DNA from: Alistipes sp.
Lineage (GTDB): Bacteria > Bacteroidota > Bacteroidia > Bacteroidales > Rikenellaceae
NCBI GenBank assembly: GCA_031285485.1
Contig: JAITWC010000190.1
Coordinates: 1 to 6,261 of the forward strand
Reading direction: 5' to 3'
Length of the DNA stretch: 6,261 bases
Part shown: piece by piece, positions 1 to 6,261 of the stretch
Layout of the letters: every line of letters begins with the position of its first letter
Position numbering within the stretch: position 1 is the stretch's first letter
Position numbers and translations under genes: made by a program
Notes under the pieces: model-generated
Databases searched by the model: none
What the model was told of the DNA's origin: nothing
The model's input: the letters and a program-made list of their open reading frames with translations, nothing else

Positions 1-1503
1 GCCAACCCCGGAACGACGTTCACCAACCCGGTGATCTTCTCCGACGTGCCCGACACCGACGTCATCCGCGTCGGCAGCGACTTCTACATGGTCTCAACCA
101 CCATGCACCTGATGCCCGGAGTGCCGATCATGCACTCCAAAGACCTCGTCAACTGGAAAACCATAAGCTACGTCGTGCCCGAGATCAAAGACAGCCCCCT
201 GTACGACCTCGAAGGAGGCGCCGTCTACGGACAGGGCCAGTGGGCCACGTCGCTGAGGCACCACGACGGGAAATTCTATGTCTTCTTCGCCACCAACCGG
301 CCCCAGAAGACCTACATCTACACCACCGCCGACCCGGCCGGAGAGTGGACAAAGATCATGGACCTCGACCACAGGATGCACGACACCTCGCTGCTGTTCG
401 ACGACGACGGACGGATCTACACCGTGGGCAGCGCCGGAGGAGTGCGGGTGCGCGAGATGCGCAGCGACCTGACGGGACTGAAAGAGGGCGGACTCGACAC
501 GCTCATCTTTAACGGCCGCGACATAGGCCTGCCGGGATTGCTGGAGGGTTCGCACATCCAGAAACACTTCGGCAAATACTACCTGTTCATGATATGGTGG
601 CCCGGAGGCGGCATCCGCACCCAGCTCGCATTCCGCGCCGACAGGCTCGAAGGACCTTGGGAACACAAGGTGATACTCTCCGACACGCTCGACCTCAACC
701 GCGCGGGCGTCGCCCAAGGCAACATAGTCGACACCGAGGATGGCCGCTGGTATGGCATGCTGTTCCAGGATCACGGCGCCGTTGGCCGCGTGCCGGTGCT
801 GATGCCGTGCCGATGGATCGACGGCTGGCCTATTCTGGGCGACGAGAACGGGAAGGTGCCCAAAGTGATGGAGAAACCGGTGCAGGGCTATCCCGAGACG
901 CCGCTCGTTGTGAGCGACGATTTCAAGGCACCGACACTCGGGCTGACGTGGGAGTGGAACCACAATCCCGACAACTCGCTGTGGTCGCTCACCGAACGGC
1001 GCGGATGGATGCGTCTGCGCACCGGACGGGTCGTGAAAACAATCTTCGAAGCGCCCAACACCCTGTCGCAGCGCACCGAGGGACGCCTGTGCAGCGGCAG
1101 TGTACTGATGGACGTGAGCAAAATGCAGGAGGGCGACGTGGCCGGCCTGGCCGCCTACTGCGCCGAGCCGGGCATCATACAGGTCGTGGCGGAGGATGGC
1201 CAAAAGTTCATGGTGATGAAAGACCGCGACGAGGAGAAGGCCCGCGTTGAACTGCCCAAAAACAAGGTGTGGTTGCGGCTCGACTGCGACTTCACCGACG
1301 GGGTCGACCGCGCGACGTTCCATTACAGCCTCAACGGGCGCAAATGGACACAACTGGGCGGCGACTTCCGGATGGTGTACAACCTCCGCCACTTCATGGG
1401 CAACCGCTTCTCGATCTTCAACTACGCCACCGAAGCTGCTGGCGGATACGTCGACGTCGACCGCTTCGAATACTCCCGTACTCCCGAGAGTGCGCTGCTG
1501 TAA
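1..1503 (+). CDS. Glycoside hydrolase family 43 enzyme (beta-xylosidase / alpha-L-arabinofuranosidase-like), 5' partial
   Basis: The frame is open from base 1, giving 500 residues before the TAA stop. A GTG at position 31 is internal to the conserved NPVIFSDVPDTDVIRVG block, so it is not the start. The true N-terminus, with any signal peptide, lies left of the window. Residues about 9-300 form the GH43 five-bladed beta-propeller. The expected catalytic residues are all visible: Asp18 in VPDTDVIRVG (general base), Asp128 in HDTSLLFDDDG (pKa modulator) and Glu182 in LEGSHIQK (general acid). The block GNIVDTEDGRWYGMLFQDHG followed by a GRVPVL motif (residues 240-267) is typical of the beta-xylosidase-like branch. 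Residues about 303-490, opening with SDDF and a Trp-rich TWEWNHNPDN stretch, resemble the C-terminal concanavalin-like beta-sandwich of two-domain GH43 proteins (GH43_C2). This architecture suggests a subfamily 12-like exo-enzyme releasing xylose or arabinose from plant glycan fragments. The subfamily, substrate and periplasmic location are inference. The gene is convergent with the susC-susD pair. Confidence 0.93.
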   Translation, partial: ANPGTTFTNPVIFSDVPDTDVIRVGSDFYMVSTTMHLMPGVPIMHSKDLVNWKTISYVVPEIKDSPLYDLEGGAVYGQGQWATSLRHHDGKFYVFFATNRPQKTYIYTTADPAGEWTKIMDLDHRMHDTSLLFDDDGRIYTVGSAGGVRVREMRSDLTGLKEGGLDTLIFNGRDIGLPGLLEGSHIQKHFGKYYLFMIWWPGGGIRTQLAFRADRLEGPWEHKVILSDTLDLNRAGVAQGNIVDTEDGRWYGMLFQDHGAVGRVPVLMPCRWIDGWPILGDENGKVPKVMEKPVQGYPETPLVVSDDFKAPTLGLTWEWNHNPDNSLWSLTERRGWMRLRTGRVVKTIFEAPNTLSQRTEGRLCSGSVLMDVSKMQEGDVAGLAAYCAEPGIIQVVAEDGQKFMVMKDRDEEKARVELPKNKVWLRLDCDFTDGVDRATFHYSLNGRKWTQLGGDFRMVYNLRHFMGNRFSIFNYATEAAGGYVDVDRFEYSRTPESALL

Positions 1504-1573
1504 CGTCGGCCGCTCCGAATGTCAAAAACAAAAGCCCGCAAGTGTGGTCGAAGATGTCTAATATCCAAAACGG

Positions 1574-1597
1574 GAGGGCGCTCAGCTGAGCGCCCTC
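1574..1597. terminator. Probable bidirectional intrinsic terminator (perfect 24-bp palindrome)
   Basis: Two perfectly complementary 10-base arms, GAGGGCGCTC (1574-1583) and GAGCGCCCTC (1588-1597), enclose the tetraloop AGCT. The DNA is a fully symmetric palindrome. Reading +, TTT follows the stem directly, and two G-U pairs (1573/1598 and 1572/1599) could lengthen it. Reading -, CCG and then TTTT follow. It sits between two convergent stop codons, 70 bp after the GH43 stop and 33 bp before the end of the susD-like gene, which is where a shared terminator is expected. The U-tracts are short, so termination efficiency is uncertain. The rest of the 127-bp gap (1504-1573 and 1598-1630) shows no gene or other motif that I can support. 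Confidence 0.8.
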
Positions 1598-1630
1598 TTT
1601 CGTTGAGATAGTCTGATTACCTGGCTCCGA

Positions 1631-3337
1631 TTACCAACCCGGATTCTGTACGATGTTGGGGTTGACCTGAACCTCGATCAGCGGATAGGGCAGCCATTCG
1701 TGCTTGCCCGTTTTGAAACCGTACTCTCCCTCCCGATTGTAATTGGCGTCTTTCCAGTCCACGAAGCCGGTGTGTTCCGTACGCACTGGGGTGTAGTCGT
1801 CGTCGCCGATCAGATCCCTGAAAGTCGGTATAGCCTTGCCTTGTTCGGCGAGTACGGTGGCGGCATCGCCCCAACGTCTCAGGTCGGGGAAACGGGTTCC
1901 TTCCATCCAGTTTTCGAAACGTTTCTCGTTCTTAACCTCGGCGAGGGTCAACTCGGTCGAAACGTGGTTCGATCCCGCGCGGCGCTGAATCATGTTGAGA
2001 GCCGCGAGTCCGCCTGCCAGGTCGGTACCGCTCTGAGCGCAAGCTTCGGCGTAGAGTAACAGCACCTCGGCGTAACGCATCACGACGACGTTGTTTTCCA
2101 TAAGTTCGCCCAATCTTGCGATCTTATCCCTGTCGAAAGGAACGTATTTCCACTGGAAGTAACCTTCGTGGCCGTAGAGACCCCCTCCGGAGGGAGATAC
2201 GCCGCGATTTTTGTCTGTTTTTTTCAGTTCGAGAGTCGTGTTGGTCGCATCACTGGGCCAGGTGAGTTCATAGAGGAATTCGTCATAGGTTTTGATCCAG
2301 GCCTTGCGGCGGTGGGAGTCGATGCCGTCGTTGGCGATGAGCGCTTCGGCGAATTCACCCGTCGGGTTGAAACCACCCCAACCGTTGGAACGGATCTCGG
2401 TCGGACGTCCTCCGGCAAACCTGTCGTCGCGCCAGTGCCACATGTTGTAGTGCATCCACGGAGTGATGTTGTTACGCATCTGTGCACTGCTCAGGCTCGG
2501 GTTGTCCACCACGTTGAATTCGAACACCTTTTCGGAGCTGTTATCACCTTCTTCGTGATAAAGGAATTCCATATCCGGACCCGACACGAGTTCGTACTTA
2601 CCGCTGTCGATCACGTGTTGTTTGAGTATCTGTGCAGCTTCGTCATACCTGCCGGCGTATACCAAAGCCTTGCCCAGGAACGAGTAGACAGCCTCTTTGG
2701 TGAGACGCACGGCGCCGTTCCTGTCCTGCGGACTGATCCTTGAGGGAATACCCGGAGCGGCAGCCTTGAACTCCTCGATCACCCACGACATGAGTTCGTC
2801 GTGAGGCGTGTTGGCGGGCTTGTCGGAAGCATCGAGCACGTGGTCGGTCAGAGGCGGATTGCCCCACCAGGTAGCCAGATAGAAGTGGGCCCATGCTCTC
2901 CAAACACGTGCTTCGTTGACGTAGCGATCGGTTTCGGTACTCATTCCGTAATCGTAGTTGGAGAGGAACAGGTTGGCAACCCAGATAAACTCGTACATAT
3001 TTCTATACAGAGCAGTCGTAACGTCGTTGTCGGTTGCGAAACGGTATTCGTTGATCTGAGCGGAGAAGTCGTTGTCGCCGCGGTTTGAGCCGGCAGCGTA
3101 TAGGTCGTCGCTCGGGAGGTTGGACACAAGCATCCAGGGCATGTAGATGGCACCGGATATCAAAGCCCGAACCCCTGACGAATAGACGGCCGCGATGGCC
3201 CCTTCGGCATCCTCGGGAAGATAGTATTCTTCGAGAGGTACCACCCCTTTCTGCGGGATTTCCAAAAGATCCTGGTTGCACGATACGGCCAGGAGAGCCG
3301 ACGAGAGCAACAGAAACGATTTAATTATTTTTTTCAT
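1631..3337 (-). CDS. SusD/RagB family nutrient-binding outer-membrane lipoprotein
   Basis: Complete gene of 568 residues, a normal size for the family. The ATG at 3337-3335 opens a clear lipoprotein signal (MKKIIKSFLLLSSALLAVSC, Cys20 lipidated), which fixes the start. After maturation, DLLEIPQKGVVPLEEYY matches the usual SusD N-terminus. Residues 142-240 (EARVWRAWAHFYLATWWGNPPL, then RLTKEAVYSFLGKALVYAGRYDEA) are the helical TPR-type core. Residues 419-490 (VMRYAEVLLLYAEA, LNMIQRRAG, NEKRFENWMEGTRFPDLRRWG) are the C-terminal SusD_RagB signature, and the protein ends in the typical NPNIVQNPGW. Family members bind glycan at the cell surface and close over the SusC barrel as a hinged lid. Residues 294-320 are rich in Trp (294, 300, 302, 320) and could contribute to the glycan site, though this is inferred. 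The gene follows the susC-like gene after 20 bp, so co-transcription is very likely. The ligand cannot be read from the sequence. Confidence 0.96.
   Translation of the reverse strand: MKKIIKSFLLLSSALLAVSCNQDLLEIPQKGVVPLEEYYLPEDAEGAIAAVYSSGVRALISGAIYMPWMLVSNLPSDDLYAAGSNRGDNDFSAQINEYRFATDNDVTTALYRNMYEFIWVANLFLSNYDYGMSTETDRYVNEARVWRAWAHFYLATWWGNPPLTDHVLDASDKPANTPHDELMSWVIEEFKAAAPGIPSRISPQDRNGAVRLTKEAVYSFLGKALVYAGRYDEAAQILKQHVIDSGKYELVSGPDMEFLYHEEGDNSSEKVFEFNVVDNPSLSSAQMRNNITPWMHYNMWHWRDDRFAGGRPTEIRSNGWGGFNPTGEFAEALIANDGIDSHRRKAWIKTYDEFLYELTWPSDATNTTLELKKTDKNRGVSPSGGGLYGHEGYFQWKYVPFDRDKIARLGELMENNVVVMRYAEVLLLYAEACAQSGTDLAGGLAALNMIQRRAGSNHVSTELTLAEVKNEKRFENWMEGTRFPDLRRWGDAATVLAEQGKAIPTFRDLIGDDDYTPVRTEHTGFVDWKDANYNREGEYGFKTGKHEWLPYPLIEVQVNPNIVQNPGW
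3278..3337 (-). other. Lipoprotein signal peptide with lipobox (SusD-like protein)
   Basis: The first 20 codons encode a Lys-rich start (MKKIIK), a hydrophobic stretch (FLLLSSALLA) and a lipobox (LAVSC) with Cys20 as the predicted lipidated residue. The following residues, NQDLLE, include acidic positions, which is loosely compatible with surface export of Bacteroidota lipoproteins. I do not see a textbook export signal directly after the Cys. The first codons contain a run of seven A on the coding strand, and this stretch is much more AT-rich than the rest of the gene, as is common near translation starts. Confidence 0.9.
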
Positions 3338-3357
3338 GGTTGTCAGTTATTGAAAGG
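3338..3357 (-). promoter_or_regulatory. susC-susD intercistronic spacer (translation initiation region of the susD-like gene)
   Basis: This is a 20-bp spacer between the TAA stop of the susC-like gene and the ATG of the susD-like gene. On the coding strand it contains no GGAGG-like Shine-Dalgarno sequence. That is normal for Bacteroidota, where many genes start without one. No promoter or terminator fits in this space, so the two genes should share one transcript, possibly with translational coupling. Confidence 0.6.
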
Positions 3358-6261
3358 TTAGAACGATATGTTTACGCCAAACATAAGCTTACGCGGAATG
3401 GGATACGCACCGATGTCAGCACCGAGGTCTTCAGACGAATTGGCATTGGAGGTTTCCGGGTCGAAACCGGGATACTTCGAGATCACAAAGAAATCGTCGA
3501 GTGAAACGAACACCCTGAGACTTTGTACGAAAGCTTTGTTGGTAAGTCTCGACGGGATGGTGTAACCTAGCTGCAACTGTTTTATCTTAAAGTAGCTGCC
3601 GTTGAAGATATTGGCAGTTGAACTCCAGAAACGCATATCCTGTGCGGATGATATAGGCGACGGCATCTTGGCGTTCTTGTTCTGGGGAGTCCAACGCTGC
3701 TCGTAGAACATGGCCAACGAGTTGCTCCTCGGACGGTCGGTGCGGTGGATACCCGAGAATATCTCGTTGCCTGCCACGCCCATACCGAAAGCGGTGAAGT
3801 CGAAATTTTTGTACGACATGTTGATGGTCAAACCGTAGGTGAAGTCGGGAATACCGCTGCCAATTTTAGTCACGTCGGCGTCGGTGATTGTGGGATTACC
3901 TGCAGCGTCCGTGCTACCGTCAACGTTCTCGTAAATCGGTTCACCCGACTCGTAATCGACTCCCAAATATTTGTATCCACGGAGATACCAGATCGGCTGA
4001 CCGGCTTCGAAGATAGTGAACACACGGGCGTGAGAGAATATTTCGTTGGGACTGGGAGCAAGACTGGGGTCGAGCCAAAGTACCCTGTTGCGCAGAGTGG
4101 CCAGGTTACCGTTGATCGAGTAGCGGAAGCCGCCTATGTGATCCTGCCATCCGAGTTCAAATTCGAAACCTTTGTTGGAAACTTCACCGCCGTTAACCCA
4201 CTGGCGGTCCACACCCACTTCGCGGGGAGGAGTGATCTGCACCAGAAGGTCTTTGGTCCTCTTATCGAAATAGTCGACGCCGAACGAAAGGCGGTTATTG
4301 AGGAATTCGGCGTTGAGACCTATGTCGATCTGGTCGGACTGTTCCCAACGCAGTTTGGGGTTGACGAGGCCCGAAAGCGTCGAACCGTAGGTCAGATTGG
4401 GGCTGTCGCCACCGAACTGATAGTAGCGGTTGTTGACCGAGACGGTCGCATTGTAGCGATAATCTCTCAACGAACTTATGTTACCGTTACGTCCCCACGA
4501 AGCGCGAAGTCTCAGGTTGTCCATCGAGATTCTGCGGGCAAAGTCTTTCACCCACGCCTCGTTGGTGACAGTCCAACCCACGGATACCGAGGGGAAGTAG
4601 CCCCAGCGTGCATTTTTCGGCAATCTCGATGAGTCGAGTGCGTCGGCGCGGAAGTTGGCCTGGATCATGTAGCGGTTGTCGTAGCTGTAAGACAGACGGC
4701 CGAAGTATGCAATGCTGGCCGATCTGCTTGGCGAGTTGCCATTGATTTCGATCGAGGCACCCGCTGTGCGATAGTTAAGATAGAGGAAGTTGTCCTCGTA
4801 GCTCGCGAGCGGGTTGGGGCCCGAGACACGGGCCCGGAGGTTGTGACTTGTACTCTCTATGTAGGACATACCGGCCATGGCACCGACGTTGTGCTTGCCG
4901 AACCGTTTGTTGTAGTTTGCGAAGTTCTCCCACTGGTAGTACCAACTATTGTTTGAGTCGTTGCTGAGACCGTGGTTGTCTTCCTTGGCCATCGAGTTGG
5001 CATAATAGGGCATGGTGTAGTCTCTGGAGAAACTCTGCGCCAGACGGAAACCGAAACGCGAAGTGAAAACGAGGCCGCTGACAGGCGTGAAGTTGGCGAA
5101 GAACGAACCGCGGGTGTTGACACCGCCGTTAATGTCCTTCATGTCGCGGTCGCGCTGTATGAAGGGGTTACCCGAGTCGTTTTCGACATACTTCGAAGTC
5201 GCGTAATATTTACCGTTCTCCCCCTTCATTACGTTTTTCCCCTCGTTGATAGCAGCGATGAGAGATGCCGGCAGATCGTCAATACTGTCATAATAGACCG
5301 GTGTCAACGGGTCGTTGATTATGGTGGCGGGGAGCACACCGACGAACGCGGTACGTTCCGACACGGACTTCCTGCTCCATTTTTCGAACGAAACGTTGGT
5401 GCCCACCTGCAACCACGATTTGATCTTGTAGTCGGCGTTGATTTGGGCGCTCAGACGTTTGTACACGTCGGCGTCGCCGCGCATCATACCGTTGTCGTTC
5501 AGGTTGCCTATCGCCATGTAGTAGCTGCCCCGTTCGTTGCCGCCCTCGAAACCGATGGTGTGGCGTGCGGTGACTCCTGTCCCGAACACCTCTTTGGCCC
5601 AGTTCGTGTCCACGGGGTTGTCATAGTAGCCGAACGTTTCAAGATCGCTCTTAGTGATAATGTTTGCCTCGCCCTGATAGCCGATAAACTGTTCGGCGTT
5701 CATCATTTGGGGCATCCGGCCCAACGAGGAGATGGTGTGCTGGTAGTTGTAGAATATCCGGCCTTCGCCCTGTTTGCCCCGTTTGGTGGTGATGAGCACC
5801 ACGCCGTTGCCTGCTTCGGCACCGTATATCGCGGCCGAGGCGGCGTCTTTGAGTACCTCCATGGACTCGATCATACTCGGCTCCAGGTACTGGATGTTGT
5901 CGACCTTCAGACCGTCCACCACAAGCAGCGGCCCGTTATTGCCGGTGCTTGAAGACATACCGCGCACACGGATGTTGGTTCCTTCACCGGGCGCACCGCC
6001 TAGGTTCATGATGAACACACCCGCGGCCTTACCCTGCAACGCTTGTCCCGCGTCGCTGGCGGAACGGTTGTTGAGGTCGGCTGCCCTGACGGAGGCGATC
6101 GCGCCGGTCACATCGCTGCGGAGCTGCGTACCGTACCCGATCACGACGACGTCGTCGATCTGTTCGGCGGACTCGACGAGGGTGATGTCGATGCTTGTAC
6201 GGCCCTCGACGGCCACCGACTGGCTCTGGAATCCGAGGAAGGACACACTCAGGCGACCGTC
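3358..6261 (-). CDS. SusC/RagA family TonB-linked outer-membrane transporter, 5' partial
   Basis: The frame is open to the right edge, giving 967 residues to the TAA stop. A GTG at 6246 lies inside the carboxypeptidase-regulatory-like domain and is not the start. About 100 N-terminal residues, including the signal peptide, are probably missing. Residues 1-31 (ending TSIDITLVES) are the last strands of that N-terminal domain. Residues 36-45 (DDVVVIGYGT) are the conserved SusC TonB-box region. Residues about 48-162 form the plug, with ALQGKAAGV, IRVRG, LLVVDG and EVLKDAASAAIYG followed by NGVVLITTKRG. The remaining ~800 residues are the beta-barrel, rich in alternating aromatic strands, and end in RKLMFGVNISF with the C-terminal Phe typical of outer-membrane barrels. 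The protein imports oligosaccharides (in some family members, peptides) into the periplasm using TonB-ExbBD energy, paired with the SusD-like lipoprotein encoded directly downstream. The substrate is not deducible. No frameshift or internal stop is seen. Confidence 0.96.
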   Translation of the reverse strand, partial: DGRLSVSFLGFQSQSVAVEGRTSIDITLVESAEQIDDVVVIGYGTQLRSDVTGAIASVRAADLNNRSASDAGQALQGKAAGVFIMNLGGAPGEGTNIRVRGMSSSTGNNGPLLVVDGLKVDNIQYLEPSMIESMEVLKDAASAAIYGAEAGNGVVLITTKRGKQGEGRIFYNYQHTISSLGRMPQMMNAEQFIGYQGEANIITKSDLETFGYYDNPVDTNWAKEVFGTGVTARHTIGFEGGNERGSYYMAIGNLNDNGMMRGDADVYKRLSAQINADYKIKSWLQVGTNVSFEKWSRKSVSERTAFVGVLPATIINDPLTPVYYDSIDDLPASLIAAINEGKNVMKGENGKYYATSKYVENDSGNPFIQRDRDMKDINGGVNTRGSFFANFTPVSGLVFTSRFGFRLAQSFSRDYTMPYYANSMAKEDNHGLSNDSNNSWYYQWENFANYNKRFGKHNVGAMAGMSYIESTSHNLRARVSGPNPLASYEDNFLYLNYRTAGASIEINGNSPSRSASIAYFGRLSYSYDNRYMIQANFRADALDSSRLPKNARWGYFPSVSVGWTVTNEAWVKDFARRISMDNLRLRASWGRNGNISSLRDYRYNATVSVNNRYYQFGGDSPNLTYGSTLSGLVNPKLRWEQSDQIDIGLNAEFLNNRLSFGVDYFDKRTKDLLVQITPPREVGVDRQWVNGGEVSNKGFEFELGWQDHIGGFRYSINGNLATLRNRVLWLDPSLAPSPNEIFSHARVFTIFEAGQPIWYLRGYKYLGVDYESGEPIYENVDGSTDAAGNPTITDADVTKIGSGIPDFTYGLTINMSYKNFDFTAFGMGVAGNEIFSGIHRTDRPRSNSLAMFYEQRWTPQNKNAKMPSPISSAQDMRFWSSTANIFNGSYFKIKQLQLGYTIPSRLTNKAFVQSLRVFVSLDDFFVISKYPGFDPETSNANSSEDLGADIGAYPIPRKLMFGVNISF
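6127..6156 (-). other. TonB-box-like motif of the SusC-like transporter
   Basis: These ten codons encode DDVVVIGYGT, the motif that in SusC-family proteins links the N-terminal regulatory-like domain to the plug and is the presumed TonB contact. It matches the common family form (D-E/D-V-V-V-x-G-Y-G-T) closely, which supports a functional transporter. Its role is assigned by family knowledge. Confidence 0.8.

Noticed and set aside
31..33. GTG as a possible start of the GH43 gene
   Set aside because: The reading frame continues upstream to base 1 and the residues before it (TNP) belong to the conserved first strand of the GH43 propeller, so it is an internal Val codon.
94..1392. 432-codon open frame on the - strand across the GH43 gene
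   Set aside because: Its translation is rich in His, Val, Ala and Arg without any recognisable domain, and the + frame carries a full set of GH43 motifs. It arises from GC-rich codon usage on the opposite strand.
1450..1461. 12-bp palindrome GTCGACGTCGAC near the end of the GH43 gene
   Set aside because: It encodes Val-Asp-Val-Asp with alternating GTC and GAC codons, so the symmetry is a coding by-product.
2183..2194. 12-bp palindrome CCCTCCGGAGGG in the susD-like gene
   Set aside because: It falls in codons for the Ser-Pro-Ser-Gly-Gly-Gly stretch and has no T-run or positional reason to be a regulatory site.
3745..5952. Two long + strand open frames (3745-4632 and 4972-5952) opposite the susC-like gene
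   Set aside because: They lie entirely antisense to a well-supported transporter gene, show no domain, signal peptide or initiation context, and are shadow frames produced by the codon bias of the real gene.
6144..6157. 14-bp palindrome (CGACGACGTCGTCG)
   Set aside because: It is explained by the codons for Ile-Asp-Asp-Val-Val-Val in the TonB-box region; GAC and GTC are reverse complements, so such symmetry follows from the protein sequence.

Overview
The window looks like part of a polysaccharide utilisation locus (PUL) from a Bacteroidota genome. It holds three protein-coding genes and one intergenic terminator. The adjacent TonB-dependent transporter (SusC-like) and lipoprotein (SusD-like) pair is diagnostic of that phylum. 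The fairly high GC content, with Bacteroidales-type SusC and SusD sequences, would fit an Alistipes/Rikenellaceae-like gut bacterium. That finer placement is inference from composition only.

Layout: positions 1-1503 (+ strand) carry the 3' part of a family 43 glycoside hydrolase, with its N-terminus cut off by the left edge. A 127-bp gap follows (1504-1630). It contains a perfect 24-bp palindrome that probably terminates transcription from both sides. On the - strand lie a complete SusD/RagB-family lipoprotein gene (1631-3337) and, 20 bp upstream of it, a SusC/RagA-family outer-membrane transporter gene (3358-6261). The 5' end of the transporter gene runs off the right edge. The hydrolase and the susC-susD pair are therefore convergent and must be in different transcripts.

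How the genes may work together: the SusD-like lipoprotein captures a glycan at the cell surface and acts as a lid on the SusC-like barrel, which imports oligosaccharides using TonB energy. The GH43 enzyme, probably an exo-acting beta-xylosidase or alpha-L-arabinofuranosidase, would trim xylose or arabinose from plant-type hemicellulose or pectin fragments. That the hydrolase acts on the glycan imported by this SusCD pair is plausible from proximity, but the convergent arrangement weakens the link. The window may instead straddle two operons or a PUL boundary.

I saw no tRNA, rRNA, CRISPR array, insertion sequence or recognisable promoter. Promoters for all three genes should lie outside the window. 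I found no convincing sign of a previously undescribed system; the findings are modest and scored accordingly.
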